A stretch of DNA of 64,000 nucleotides from JAGSPQ01 sp038206395 (GCA_038206395.1 JBBRAX010000014.1:1-64000); one strand, 5' to 3'; numbered from the stretch's first letter, positions 42,365-51,530 are shown. The notes: generated from the sequence alone by a model not told the origin. Program-made: numbers and translations.

Positions 42365-43459
42365 CTAGAACTTCCCTGGGACGTTGAGCCTCACGCGGTA
42401 GAGGCCCGTCTGCGCGGTGATGTACAGGGTGCGGCCATCGGGATCGCCGAACGCGCAGTTGGTGGGCTGCTGGGGCACGGGGACGACGCCGAGGTAGCCG
42501 GCGTCGGGGCGGTAGACCTTCACGCCGGCGGACGTCGAGACGTAGAGGTTGCCGTTCACGTCGACCGTGATGCCGTCGCCGCCTCCTCCACCAGGCCCGC
42601 CTGCGCTGGTGAGCGTGAAGCGGGCGCCGTTCGACGTGGTCCCGTCGGGGGCGACGTCGAAGCGCCGCACTTCCGAGAGCTGCGAGTCGGCGATGTACAG
42701 AATCGATTCATCGGGCGACAACACGACGCCGTTCGGCTGGCCCGCGCCCGTCGAGTACACCATCGACATCGCTCCCGACGGAGCGACCCGGTACACCCCG
42801 CGCGTCCCAATCGTCCCCGTGCCGCCGTACGTCGGGTCGCTGAAGTAGATCGTCCCATCGCTGCGCACGATCGCGTCGTTCGGCGAGTTGAGCGTGCCTC
42901 CGTCGAATGCAGTCGCCACGTTCGACGTACCTCCGTCCGGCTGCAGACGAATCACCCGGCCCTGGTGCTGGCAGATGATCAAATCGCCGTTCGGCGCCAA
43001 CGCGAGACCGTTCGAGTTGCCGCTGGGCATCCGGAACACCGTCACCGTGCTCGGCGGCGCCAGCTGATGGATCCGATTCGCCGGAATGTCGCTGAACAGC
43101 AGGCGCCCGAGTTCCGGCATCCACTGCGGCCCCTCCGTGAATTGGAAACCGCCCGACACCAGCACCGCTGAGCCTGCGTCTGCGAGCGGATCGAGGCCCG
43201 CGAACGACCCTCCGCCCGCGCCCGCGCCACCGCCAGTTCCGACGCCGCCACCCACGCCGACGCCACCACCCACGCCGACGCCACCACCCGCGCCGACACC
43301 ACCGCCCGCGCCCACACCGCCGCCCGCGCCGACACCGCCTCCCGAGCCGACACCGCCTCCCGAGCCGACGCCGCCTCCGCCGAAGCCGCCGTCGAGCTCC
43401 AGCGTCTGGGGGGAACAGCCGACTGCCAACACGACACACGCCAAGCAGAGAGCTCGCAT
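42365..43459 (-). CDS. SMP-30/gluconolactonase-family lipoprotein
   Basis: This 364-residue protein has a lipobox (LAVGC, Cys15) and a Gly-rich spacer made of GGGVGx repeats (28-84), followed by a six-bladed beta-propeller of the SMP-30/gluconolactonase type: GGFQFTEGPQWMPELGRLLFSD, SNGLALAPNGDLIICQ, NSPNDAIVRSDGTIYFSDPTYG and PNGVVLSPDESILYIADS. Such enzymes are metal-dependent lactonases; the Glu, Asn and Asp metal ligands appear to be present (FTEGP, NSPND). The propeller therefore sits on the membrane surface at the end of a long flexible stalk. It follows ribD by 15 bases. Confidence 0.88.
   Translation of the reverse strand: MRALCLACVVLAVGCSPQTLELDGGFGGGGVGSGGGVGSGGGVGAGGGVGAGGGVGAGGGVGVGGGVGVGGGVGTGGGAGAGGGSFAGLDPLADAGSAVLVSGGFQFTEGPQWMPELGRLLFSDIPANRIHQLAPPSTVTVFRMPSGNSNGLALAPNGDLIICQHQGRVIRLQPDGGTSNVATAFDGGTLNSPNDAIVRSDGTIYFSDPTYGGTGTIGTRGVYRVAPSGAMSMVYSTGAGQPNGVVLSPDESILYIADSQLSEVRRFDVAPDGTTSNGARFTLTSAGGPGGGGGDGITVDVNGNLYVSTSAGVKVYRPDAGYLGVVPVPQQPTNCAFGDPDGRTLYITAQTGLYRVRLNVPGKF
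43208..43378 (-). repeat. 18-base tandem repeat coding a Gly-rich stalk
   Basis: About nine tandem 18-base units code for GGGVG followed by S, A, V or T. They lie wholly within the SMP-30 lipoprotein gene. Such arrays change length by slippage, so stalk length may vary between strains. Confidence 0.8.
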
Positions 43460-43474
43460 GGCGGCGAGTATCGG

Positions 43475-44566
43475 CTACCCGGGCAGGATCTCGAGCAGCA
43501 GATCTGCGCCGACGCGATCGACGCTGGCGATCTGCAGGGGCACGGCCTTCGCCGCCGAATCGATTTGCAGCCCACCGCTGAAAGTGAGCCCGTCGTGGCC
43601 GAAAAGCTTCGGAGCGACGAACAACCACAGCTCGTCCCACAGCCGCGCACCGAAAAAGCTGCCGTTCACTGCGGCGCCGCCTTCGACGAGCACATGCAGC
43701 AGCCCCGCCTTGCCGAGCCGCTGTAGCAGCGCCTTCAGATCGATCTGCTCGCCACGGCCAGGCACCGCCCAGACCTCGACGCCCTTGTCCGTCAGCGTCT
43801 GCGTGCGTGGGTAAGCCGGCTCGAGCGTCGCGACGATCGTGCGCGCCTTCGACTTCTGCGTGTACAGCTTCGCGTTGCTGGACGTGCGCAGGTGCGGATC
43901 CAGCACCACGCGCACCGCATCCCTCCCGTTCGCCACGCCGCGCGTCGTCAGCTGCGGATCATCCGCCTGCACCGTGCCCGCGCCGACAATCACCGCGTCG
44001 ACCTCGTTGCGCAGCGCGTGCACCCTGCCCCGCGCGCCTTCCCCGCTGATCCACTTCGAGTCGCCCGTGCGCGTCGCCAGCTTCCCGTCGAGCGTCATCG
44101 CGGCCTTCAACGTCACGAACGGCAACCCGGTGCGCATGAACTTGAAGAACGGCCGGTACAGGCGATCGGCCTGGTCGCGCAGCACGTGCGCCACCACCTC
44201 GACGCCCGCCTTCTTCAGCCGCCGCACGCCCTTGCCGTTCACCAGTGGGTTCGGGTCCGACGACGCGAACACCACGCGCCTCACGCCCGCTTCGAGGATC
44301 GCGAGGCTGCACGGCGGCGTCTTGCCGTAGTGATCGCACGGCTCCAGGGTCGTGTAGAGGTCGGCACCCTTCGCCTTCTTCCCGGCGTCGGCGAGCGCTC
44401 GAATCTCGGCGTGGGGCCCGCCGGGGGGCGCGGTGAACCCCTTGCCGACGACCTTGCCGCCCTTGACGACCACCGCGCCAACCGGAGGGTTGGGGTGGGT
44501 GCGGCCGACGCCCCGGCGCGCCTGCTCGAGCGCAAGCCGCATCAGGTTGTCGGGGCCGGGCTTCAT
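43475..44566 (-). CDS. ribD: Riboflavin biosynthesis deaminase/reductase RibD
   Basis: RibD carries out steps two and three of riboflavin synthesis: deamination of the pyrimidine ring and NADPH-dependent reduction of the ribosyl side chain. This protein has 363 residues. The deaminase half has the zinc site HAEIRAL, then PCDHYGKTPPC; the reductase half runs from VTLKAAMTLDGKLATRTGDSKWISG to GGAAVNGSFFG. The ATG overlaps the nrdR stop (ATGA), a nrdR-ribD order seen in many bacteria. No ribE, ribA or ribH genes are in the window. Confidence 0.95.
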   Translation of the reverse strand: MKPGPDNLMRLALEQARRGVGRTHPNPPVGAVVVKGGKVVGKGFTAPPGGPHAEIRALADAGKKAKGADLYTTLEPCDHYGKTPPCSLAILEAGVRRVVFASSDPNPLVNGKGVRRLKKAGVEVVAHVLRDQADRLYRPFFKFMRTGLPFVTLKAAMTLDGKLATRTGDSKWISGEGARGRVHALRNEVDAVIVGAGTVQADDPQLTTRGVANGRDAVRVVLDPHLRTSSNAKLYTQKSKARTIVATLEPAYPRTQTLTDKGVEVWAVPGRGEQIDLKALLQRLGKAGLLHVLVEGGAAVNGSFFGARLWDELWLFVAPKLFGHDGLTFSGGLQIDSAAKAVPLQIASVDRVGADLLLEILPG

Positions 44567-45042
44567 TTGCGGACTTTCTTCAGCCGCTCCTGCCCTTCGA
44601 GGATGTCCTTCAGCTCGTCCATGAACTCGGCGATGTCGCGGAAGCTGCGGTACACGGACGCGAACCGCACGTAGGCGACCTCGTCGAGCGCGGGCAGCTG
44701 CCGCATCACTTCTTCGCCGATCATCGTCGAGGCGATTTCCTTCTCGCCCGACTCCTGCAGCTTCTTTTCGATGGTGCTGATGATCGCGTCGAGCTGCTCG
44801 ACCGAAACCGGCCGCTTCTCACAGGCCTTCTTCAAGCCCAGCAGCAGCTTCTCGCGATCGAACGCTTCTCGGCGCCCGTCTTTCTTGATCACCAGCGGGT
44901 TCAGCTCTTCGACGCGCTCGTAGGTCGTGAAGCGGCGCTTGCACGCCTCGCACTCGCGTCGGCGGCGAATGACGGCGCCTTCATTGGAGTCCCGCGAGTC
45001 GAGAACCCGCGTGTCATCGGTGGTGCAGAACGGACAGCGCAT
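44563..45042 (-). CDS. nrdR: Transcriptional repressor NrdR
   Basis: NrdR represses ribonucleotide reductase genes when dATP is bound. This protein has 159 residues with an N-terminal zinc ribbon (CPFC...CEACKRRFTTYE) and the ATP-cone domain (about 49-139: LVIKKDGRREAFDREKLL). All family marks are present at the normal length. It stands between glyA (six bases away) and ribD (overlapping), a conserved neighbourhood. The acting site, an NrdR box, would be before nrd genes elsewhere. Confidence 0.97.
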   Translation of the reverse strand: MRCPFCTTDDTRVLDSRDSNEGAVIRRRRECEACKRRFTTYERVEELNPLVIKKDGRREAFDREKLLLGLKKACEKRPVSVEQLDAIISTIEKKLQESGEKEIASTMIGEEVMRQLPALDEVAYVRFASVYRSFRDIAEFMDELKDILEGQERLKKVRK

Positions 45043-45048
45043 CGCCCG

Positions 45049-46305
45049 TTAGCCCAGCCGCGACTTGTACAGCGGGTAGCCCGTCGCCAGCTCTTTCACC
45101 TTCGCCTTCACCCGCGCCAGCGCCGCATCGTCGGACGCGTTGTCCAGCGCTTCGCCGATCAGCGCGGCGACGTGCGCCATCTGCGGCTCTTTCATCCCGC
45201 GGGTGGTGATCGCCGGCGTACCGATGCGCACGCCCGAGCTCACCGTCGGCTTCTCGGGGTCGAACGGAATCTGGTTCTTGTTCACCGTGATGCCGGCCTT
45301 GCCCAGCACCTCTTCGCCGACCTTGCCGGTGAGCTTCTTCGGCCGCAGGTCGACCAGCATCAGGTGGTTGTCCGTGCCGCCCGAGCAGAGCCGCAGGCCT
45401 TGCGACTTGAGGCCCTCAGCCAGCGCCTGTGCGTTCTTCACGATCTGCTGCTGGTACGCCTTGAACTCGGGCTTCAGCGCCTCGCCGAAAGCGACCGCCT
45501 TCGCAGCGATGATGTGCATCAGCGGGCCGCCCTGGATGCCCGGGAAGATCTGCCCGTTGATCGCCTTCGCCAGCGGCTCCTTCATCAAGATCATTCCGCT
45601 GCGGGGCCCCCGAAGCGTCTTGTGCGTGGTGGTGGTGACGATGTCGGCCAGGGGCACCGGCGACGGGTGAACGCCTGCGGCGACGAGGCCCGCGATGTGC
45701 GCCATGTCGACCATCAGGGTCGCTCCGACGGACGAGGCGATCTCGCGAAACTTCACGAAGTCGATTACGCGGGGGTACGCCGACGCGCCGACGACGACGA
45801 CCTTCGGCTTGTGCTCCTTCGCCAGCGCCGCCGCCTGTTCGTAGTCGATCGTCTCGGTCTCGCGCTGCAGCCCGTAGTGCACAGCCTTGTAGAGCTTGCC
45901 GCTGAAGTTGAAGGACGCGCCGTGGGTGAGGTGCCCGCCCGAGTTGAGGTCGAGCGCGAGCATCGTGTCGCCCGGCTTCATCACCGCCATGTACGACGCC
46001 ATGTTCGCCTGGCTGCCCGAGTGCGCCTGCACATTGGCGGCTTCGGCGCCGAACAGCTGAATCGCGCGATCAATGGCGAGCTGCTCGACCTTGTCGACCT
46101 CTTCGCAGCCGCCGTAGTAGCGCTTGCCGGGGTAGCCCTCGGCGTACTTGTTGGTGAGCACGCTGCCGGCCGCTTCCAGCACAGCCGGGCTGACGAAGTT
46201 CTCACTGGCGATGAGCTCGAGGCCCTCTTCCTGGCGCAACGTCTCGGCGCGGATGAGGTTCCAGATCGCGGGGTCGGCTTCTTTCAGCGGGGCTTGGGTC
46301 CACAT
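45049..46305 (-). CDS. glyA: Serine hydroxymethyltransferase
   Basis: This PLP enzyme converts serine and tetrahydrofolate to glycine and methylene-tetrahydrofolate, the main source of one-carbon units. It has 418 residues, the usual length. Motifs are LIASENFVSPAVLEAAGS near the start, the PLP-lysine segment TTTTHKTLRGPRSG and GGTDNHLMLVDLR. I chose ATG 46305 since the longer frame adds 45 residues that overlap the previous gene's region. It forms part of a long minus-strand run with nrdR and ribD. Confidence 0.97.
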   Translation of the reverse strand: MWTQAPLKEADPAIWNLIRAETLRQEEGLELIASENFVSPAVLEAAGSVLTNKYAEGYPGKRYYGGCEEVDKVEQLAIDRAIQLFGAEAANVQAHSGSQANMASYMAVMKPGDTMLALDLNSGGHLTHGASFNFSGKLYKAVHYGLQRETETIDYEQAAALAKEHKPKVVVVGASAYPRVIDFVKFREIASSVGATLMVDMAHIAGLVAAGVHPSPVPLADIVTTTTHKTLRGPRSGMILMKEPLAKAINGQIFPGIQGGPLMHIIAAKAVAFGEALKPEFKAYQQQIVKNAQALAEGLKSQGLRLCSGGTDNHLMLVDLRPKKLTGKVGEEVLGKAGITVNKNQIPFDPEKPTVSSGVRIGTPAITTRGMKEPQMAHVAALIGEALDNASDDAALARVKAKVKELATGYPLYKSRLG

Positions 46306-46351
46306 GGGCGATAAGTGAGCTATCGCGACTGCCCTCACATTCGCAATGTTT

Positions 46352-46702
46352 CTACGGCAGCGTCCAGGCGGTCGCTTCCAGCTCGGTGGGAGGCCCGCTG
46401 ATCTTCCCCAGCGACTTGACCCACCGGCGGCTCGACACACCGTCTCCGCCCAGCTTGCAGACCTCTTCCAGCAGCAGCACGTACATCTCTTCGTCGGTGG
46501 TGCCCTTCACCTTCGCCACCCGCACCTGGCCGAGGTTGGTCGCCCCTTCGGGAAGGTCGGTGAGCGCCTCGAAGACCCGCACGTCGCATTCCTTCTTCAC
46601 GTAGACGTCTTGCTGTGCGTCGGCCGTCTTCGCCTTTGCGGTAACGGGGGTCCGGCAGGCGGAACCGAGGGAAGCGAGCAGCAGCAGCGCAAACAGGCGC
46701 AT
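46352..46702 (-). CDS. Small lipoprotein of unknown function
   Basis: This 116-residue lipoprotein has signal MRLFALLLLASLGSAC. The mature part begins with an Ala/Lys-rich stretch, then a small domain with two cysteines (KKECDVRVFEALTDLPEGATNLGQVRV, LLLEEVCKLGGDGVSS). The pattern YVLLLEEVCKLGGDGV recalls DUF4156/RcsF-like small lipoproteins, but I do not assign this. The ATG shares a base with the rpiB stop (TGATG); a GTG one codon before is also possible. Confidence 0.75.
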   Translation of the reverse strand: MRLFALLLLASLGSACRTPVTAKAKTADAQQDVYVKKECDVRVFEALTDLPEGATNLGQVRVAKVKGTTDEEMYVLLLEEVCKLGGDGVSSRRWVKSLGKISGPPTELEATAWTLP

Positions 46703-47139
46703 CACTTCTCCTGGGCCGTCATCTTCGCCACCCGCTGCGCATGGCGGCCGCCTTCGAAGCTCGCGGCCAGAAACGCCTCGAGGATTCCACGGGCGACGCC
46801 CAGGCCCGTCACCCGCTGGCCCAGGCAGAGCACGTTCGCGTCGTTGTGCAGGCGCGACATCCGCGCTTCGAACTCGGTGTGGCAGAGCGCAGCGCGAATG
46901 CCATGCACCTTGTTCGCGCTGATGCTCATGCCGATGCCGGTGCCGCAGATCAGCACGCCCAGCTGCACCCGCTTCGACGTCACCGCGTCAGCGACCTTCG
47001 CCGCGTAGTCCGGGTAGTCCACCGAGGCGCCGTCTTTGGTGCCCAGATCTTCGACCTCGTGCTGAAGGTCATTCAAGGCGGCAACGAGCTCGGCCTTCAT
47101 CGCGAGGCCGGCATGATCTGAGGCGATCGCGATGCGCAT
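46702..47139 (-). CDS. rpiB: Ribose-5-phosphate isomerase B
   Basis: RpiB interconverts ribose 5-phosphate and ribulose 5-phosphate in the pentose phosphate pathway. This protein has 145 residues with RIAIASDHAGLAMK, SVDYPDYA, the catalytic Cys in LICGTGIGMSISANKV and the phosphate-binding HNDANVLCLGQR. Proximity to glyA and fab genes is common in myxobacteria and relatives. It lies ten bases after fabF. Confidence 0.95.
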   Translation of the reverse strand: MRIAIASDHAGLAMKAELVAALNDLQHEVEDLGTKDGASVDYPDYAAKVADAVTSKRVQLGVLICGTGIGMSISANKVHGIRAALCHTEFEARMSRLHNDANVLCLGQRVTGLGVARGILEAFLAASFEGGRHAQRVAKMTAQEK

Positions 47140-47149
47140 CAGGGGCCGC

Positions 47150-48409
47150 CTACTTCTGGAACCGCTTCATCACCAGCACCGCATTGGTGCCGCCGAAGCC
47201 GAAGGAGTTGCTGATCGCGATGTCGACCCCCCGAACCTCGCGCGCCGTGTTCGGCACGTAGTCCAGGTCGCACTCAGGGTCGGGCGTCGTGTAGTTGATC
47301 GTCGGGGGCAGGATTCCGCGAGACAGCGCCAGCGCCGAAATCACAGCCTCGGCACCGCCCGCCGCGCCCAACATGTGGCCCGTCATCGACTTGGTCGAGC
47401 TGACCATCAGCTTCTTCGCGTGCTCGCCGAACACCGTCTTGATCGCCTTGGTCTCGTTGGCGTCGTTGAACGGTGTCGAGGTGCCGTGCGCGTTGACATA
47501 GCTCACGTCGGTCGGGTTGATGCCAGCGCTCCTCAGAGCGACCTTCATGCACCGCACCGCGCCTTCGCCACCCGGCGCCGGCTGCGTCTCGTGGAAGGCG
47601 TCGCTGTTCGCGCCGTAGCCGATCAGCTCGGCGATGATGGTCGCGCCGCGCTTCATCGCGTGGCTGAGCTCTTCCAGCACCACGATGCCCGCGCCTTCGC
47701 CCATCACGAAGCCATCGCGGTCTTTGTCGAAGGGCCGGCTGGCCGCTTCGGGGTTCTCGACCCGCGTCGACAGCGCGCGCATCGACTCGAACCCGCCAAT
47801 GCCCATGCCGGTGATCGACGCTTCCGAGCCGCCGGCGATCATCGCGTCCGTCTCACCCATCTTGATCGACTTGTAGGCCTCGCCGATCGCGTGGGCGCTG
47901 GTGCTGCATGCCGACACGGGCGACCAGTTCGGGCCCTTGCAGTTGTGCTTCATGCTGATCCGCCCAGGCGCCATGTTGACGATCATCTGGAGGATGAAGA
48001 AGGGCGACAACCGGTCGTACCCCTTCGACAAGGCCTTGGTGTGGCTCTCTTCGAAGCTCATCAGCCCGCCGATGCCACTGCCCACGATCACGCCAACCAT
48101 CTCGGGATCGTAGGTGTGCGGGTCTTCGGTGCCGATCTGGATCCCCGCCTCGGTGATCGCCATCTCGGCCGCCGCCAGCGCGTACTGGCAGAACAGGTCC
48201 ATGCGCCGCGCTTCTTTGTGATCGATGAACTTCGTGGCGTCGAAGTCTTTGACCTCGCCCGCGAAGTTCACCTTCAGCTTGCCGCCGTCGAAGCGCGTGA
48301 TCTTCCCCACGCCAGACTTGCCGGCGATGAGGCTCTGCCAGTTCTTCTCGGTGCCGGTTCCGAGCGCAGTGATGAGCCCGGTTCCGGTAATGACGACGCG
48401 GCGGGACAT
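47150..48409 (-). CDS. fabF: 3-oxoacyl-ACP synthase II
   Basis: FabF condenses malonyl-ACP with acyl-ACP in fatty acid elongation and is important for unsaturated and temperature-dependent chains. It has 419 residues with the Cys-His-His site: SACSTSAHAIGEAY, VNAHGTSTPFND and KSMTGHMLGAAG. The C-terminal SNSFGFGGTNAVLVMKRF is standard. It starts five bases after acpP, a classic pair. Confidence 0.97.
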   Translation of the reverse strand: MSRRVVITGTGLITALGTGTEKNWQSLIAGKSGVGKITRFDGGKLKVNFAGEVKDFDATKFIDHKEARRMDLFCQYALAAAEMAITEAGIQIGTEDPHTYDPEMVGVIVGSGIGGLMSFEESHTKALSKGYDRLSPFFILQMIVNMAPGRISMKHNCKGPNWSPVSACSTSAHAIGEAYKSIKMGETDAMIAGGSEASITGMGIGGFESMRALSTRVENPEAASRPFDKDRDGFVMGEGAGIVVLEELSHAMKRGATIIAELIGYGANSDAFHETQPAPGGEGAVRCMKVALRSAGINPTDVSYVNAHGTSTPFNDANETKAIKTVFGEHAKKLMVSSTKSMTGHMLGAAGGAEAVISALALSRGILPPTINYTTPDPECDLDYVPNTAREVRGVDIAISNSFGFGGTNAVLVMKRFQK

Positions 48410-48414
48410 GGGTC

Positions 48415-48657
48415 CTACTTCTTGTGGGTGTTGATGTAGTTGATGGCGTCGCCGACCGACTTGATGTTCTCGGCCTCTTCGTCGGGAATCTCGACCTCGA
48501 ACTCCTCTTCCATCGCCATCACAAGCTCGACGATGTCGAGGCTGTCTGCGCCGAGATCCTCGATGAAGGAGCTCTCGAGCTTGATCTCGTCTTCTCCGAC
48601 GCCGAGCTGGTCGGCAATGATGGACTTGACCTTGGCCTCGATGTTCGTTGCTGACAT
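48415..48657 (-). CDS. acpP: Acyl carrier protein
   Basis: This acidic 80-residue four-helix carrier has the phosphopantetheine serine in GADSLDIVELVMAMEE. It carries growing acyl chains for the fab enzymes coded around it. It follows a 97-base gap that holds its own promoter signals, in keeping with the high demand for ACP. Confidence 0.97.
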   Translation of the reverse strand: MSATNIEAKVKSIIADQLGVGEDEIKLESSFIEDLGADSLDIVELVMAMEEEFEVEIPDEEAENIKSVGDAINYINTHKK

Positions 48658-48705
48658 GTGTTGGACCCTCAGTTTTCTTTCAATAAAACTTCGTGAACGG
48701 GCGCG

Positions 48706-48746
48706 CCTATAGCCCAGCCCGGTACCTCACAAAAGGAAGCACTTCC
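48706..48746 (-). promoter_or_regulatory. Candidate acpP promoter with palindrome
   Basis: Reading leftward, TATAGG (48711 to 48706) is a likely -10; the AT-rich leader and a ribosome site follow before acpP. TTGTGA (48732-48727) is a possible -35 at a short 15-base spacing. The near-palindrome GGAAGCACTTCC at 48735-48746 stands just upstream and might bind a lipid regulator. Confidence 0.4.
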
Positions 48747-48754
48747 ATTCGTTG

Positions 48755-49492
48755 CTACATGTACATCCCGCCGTTGACCTTCAGCACCTCACCCGTGATG
48801 TACGACGCGTCAGCGGACGCGAGAAAAGCGACGGCCTTGGCGACTTCTTCAGCGGTGCCGAGCCGGGCCAGGGGGATGACGTCGACCATCTTGGTGCGCA
48901 TCTCTTCCGGGATGTACGACGTCATGTCGGTGTTGATGAACCCGGGCGAGACGGCGTTGACGCGAATGTTCCGGCTGCAGAGCTCTTTCGCCAGCGCCTT
49001 GGTGAGGCCGATCAGGCCCGCCTTCGACGCGGCGTAGGCCGTCTGCCCGGCGTTGCCCATCTCACCGACGATCGAGGTGAGGTTGATGATCGCGCCACCG
49101 CGCTGCTTCATCATCGGGCGGCACGCCGCGCGGCAAAGCGCCCAGGCGCCCTTCAGGTTGGTGTCGATCGTCTTGTCCCAGTCTTCGTCCCGGAACCGCA
49201 TGATCAACCCGTCGACCGCGACGCCCGCGTTGTTGACGAGGATGTCGAGCCGCGTGTGCTCTTTGATCAGCGCGTCGACGGCGGTGGTGCAGGCGGTCGA
49301 GTCGCTGACGTCGAACTTGACCGACGAAGCCTTGCCGCCAGCGTCGGTGATGATCTTCACCGTCTCGGCAGCGGCGGCCTCGTTGCCCTGGTAGCTGATC
49401 ACGACGGTCGCGCCGCGCGAGGCGAGCTCGACTGCCACCGCCCGGCCGATGCCGCGCGAACCACCGGTGACCAACGCAACCTTGTCTTTCAC
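48755..49492 (-). CDS. fabG: 3-oxoacyl-ACP reductase
   Basis: FabG is the NADPH-dependent reductase of fatty acid elongation. This short-chain dehydrogenase has 245 residues, with the cofactor loop GGSRGIG, NNAGVAVDGL, and the catalytic Ser (LTSIVGEMG), Tyr and Lys (YAASKAG). The GTG start overlaps the fabD stop (GTGA). Confidence 0.96.
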   Translation of the reverse strand: MKDKVALVTGGSRGIGRAVAVELASRGATVVISYQGNEAAAAETVKIITDAGGKASSVKFDVSDSTACTTAVDALIKEHTRLDILVNNAGVAVDGLIMRFRDEDWDKTIDTNLKGAWALCRAACRPMMKQRGGAIINLTSIVGEMGNAGQTAYAASKAGLIGLTKALAKELCSRNIRVNAVSPGFINTDMTSYIPEEMRTKMVDVIPLARLGTAEEVAKAVAFLASADASYITGEVLKVNGGMYM

Positions 49493-50439
49493 GCTTCACC
49501 CCTGGACGAAGCCGTCAGCGCCTTCTCGAGGCTGGCCGGATCTTCGACGTTCACGCATTCGATGTTCTTGCTGATCCGCTTCACCAGGCCGCACAGCACC
49601 TTGCCGGGCCCGAGTTCGATGACCTTCGTCACGCCTTCGCGTTCCAGCGTCTGCACGCACTCGACCCAGCGCACGCTGCCCGTCACCTGGCGCAGCAGCA
49701 GCTCGGCGATGCGCGCGGGATCCGAGTTCGGGGCCGCCTCGACATTGCTGACGACGGGGACGACCGGAGCGGAGACCGAGACCTTCGCCAGCACCTCGCC
49801 CAGCCGTGGCACAACAGGCTGCATCAGCGCACAGTGAAAGGGCGCCGACACGGGCAGGGGCAGCACGCGTTTGGCGCCCGCTTCCTTCAGCTTCACGCCC
49901 GCCTTTTCGACCGCGCCTGCGTGGCCTGCGATCACCGTCTGGCCCGGGTCGTTGTAGTTCGCCGGAGCGACCACCTGCCCCTCGCCGCTCACCGCGTCAC
50001 AGATCTCTTTGACCTTCTCGGGCGGCAGGCCCAGCACGGCCGCCATCGCGCCGACGCCCGCGGGCACTGCTTCCTGCATGAACCTGCCGCGCGCGCGCAC
50101 CGCTCGAACGGCATCGGCCAGCGGCAGCGCCCTGGCCGCGACCAGCGCCGAGTACTCACCGAGTGAGTGGCCAGCCACGAAAGAAGGGAGCGCGCCGAAC
50201 CGCTTCGAGAACACCGCGTGCGCCGCGATGCTGACGGTGAGAATCGCCGGCTGGGTGTTGGCGGTGAGCTTCAGCGCTTCGTCAGGCCCGTCGAAGCACA
50301 GCGACGACAGCTTCTCGCCCAGCGCATCGTCGGCGGCGTCGAACACCGCTTTGGCCTCGGGAAACGCGTCGGCCAGGGCCTTGCCCATGCCCACGGTCTG
50401 GCTGCCCTGCCCGGGGAAGACAAAGGCGACTTTGCTCAC
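49489..50439 (-). CDS. fabD: Malonyl-CoA:ACP transacylase
   Basis: FabD loads malonate onto ACP. It has 316 residues with FVFPGQGSQ at the start, the nucleophile in GHSLGEYSAL and the His in VSAPFHCALM. The GTG start at 50439 overlaps the fabH stop (GTGA) and gives the normal length; a longer frame to 50595 runs into fabH and was rejected. Confidence 0.96.
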   Translation of the reverse strand: MSKVAFVFPGQGSQTVGMGKALADAFPEAKAVFDAADDALGEKLSSLCFDGPDEALKLTANTQPAILTVSIAAHAVFSKRFGALPSFVAGHSLGEYSALVAARALPLADAVRAVRARGRFMQEAVPAGVGAMAAVLGLPPEKVKEICDAVSGEGQVVAPANYNDPGQTVIAGHAGAVEKAGVKLKEAGAKRVLPLPVSAPFHCALMQPVVPRLGEVLAKVSVSAPVVPVVSNVEAAPNSDPARIAELLLRQVTGSVRWVECVQTLEREGVTKVIELGPGKVLCGLVKRISKNIECVNVEDPASLEKALTASSRGEA

Positions 50440-51419
50440 CAGCGCACCAGGGCGCTGCCCCACGACATGCCCGCGCCGATCGCCATCATCGCGATCGTGT
50501 CGTTGGGCTTGAGGCGGCCAGCGCGGTTGGCCTCGTCGAGCGTCATCGGCAGCGAAGCCGACGAGGTGTTGCCGTACTTCTCGATGTTGAGCCACGCCTT
50601 CTCACGCGAGATGTCGAGGCGATCGATCACCGCGTCGATGATGCGCAGGTTCGCCTGGTGGGCGATCAGGTGGGTGACGTCCTTAGAAGTGATCTGGTTG
50701 TGGGTCAGCGCTTCGTTGACCGCGTCGGTCAGCGACCGCACCGCGAACTTGAAGACTTCGCGCCCGTTCATCGACACCTTGTGGAGCTTGTTCTTCAGGG
50801 TGTCGGCGCTGGTCGGGTGCTTGCTGCCGCCACCCTTGATGCAGAGGATGTCGGTCAGCGCGCCTTCAGTGTGAAGGTGGGTCGAGAGGATGCCGCGGTT
50901 CGGATCCGACGACGGGCCGAGCACCATCGCGCCGGCGGCGTCACCGAAGAGCACGCAGGTGTTGCGATCTTCCCAGTCGACGATGCGGGTCAAGAGCTCG
51001 ACGCCAATCACCAGGGCGCGCTTTACACTACCCGTCTGGATGTACTGCGCGGCGATCGACATCCCGAACAGAGAGCCGGCGCAGGCGGCCGAGACATCGA
51101 AAGCAAAAGCCTTCTTCGCGCCCAGCTTGTGGGCCACGAACGCGGCGCACGCGGGCATCGGCATGTCGGGCGAGATGGTGCCGACCACGATCATGTCGAG
51201 ATCTTCGGCCTTCGTGCCGGCCATCTCGAGGGCACGAACTGCCGCCTTCACCGCCATGTCCGAGGTCACTTCGTCCTCGGCGGCGACGCGGCGTTCTTTG
51301 ATGCCGGTGCGTTCGACGATCCAGGCGTCCGAGGTCTCGACGAGCTTCGCGAGGTCGGCGTTGGTCATCACCTTCTCGGGGGCATAGCTGCCAGTGCCGA
51401 TGATCTGCGCGCGGGTCAT
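50436..51419 (-). CDS. fabH: 3-oxoacyl-ACP synthase III
   Basis: FabH starts fatty acid chains by condensing acyl-CoA with malonyl-ACP. It has 327 residues with the active Cys in VSAACAGSLFG, His in LIAHQANLRII and Asn in YGNTSSASLPM. In myxobacteria it determines the share of branched chains through its choice of starter. It is preceded by a 175-base gap instead of the usual plsX gene. Confidence 0.96.
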   Translation of the reverse strand: MTRAQIIGTGSYAPEKVMTNADLAKLVETSDAWIVERTGIKERRVAAEDEVTSDMAVKAAVRALEMAGTKAEDLDMIVVGTISPDMPMPACAAFVAHKLGAKKAFAFDVSAACAGSLFGMSIAAQYIQTGSVKRALVIGVELLTRIVDWEDRNTCVLFGDAAGAMVLGPSSDPNRGILSTHLHTEGALTDILCIKGGGSKHPTSADTLKNKLHKVSMNGREVFKFAVRSLTDAVNEALTHNQITSKDVTHLIAHQANLRIIDAVIDRLDISREKAWLNIEKYGNTSSASLPMTLDEANRAGRLKPNDTIAMMAIGAGMSWGSALVRW

Positions 51420-51530
51420 GACGAAGCGCGTCCTTACACGCCTCTTAATCTCGTGTCACCGCGAACAAATTTGCGCACGGTGCGAACGCGCGCGCGCACG
51501 TGAGTGACGCTGCGAAACGACAACACGCAA

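Noticed and set aside
43208..43378. Regular repeat array resembling a CRISPR
   Set aside because: Units are 18 bases without spacers, stay in frame within a lipoprotein gene and code for a Gly-rich stalk.
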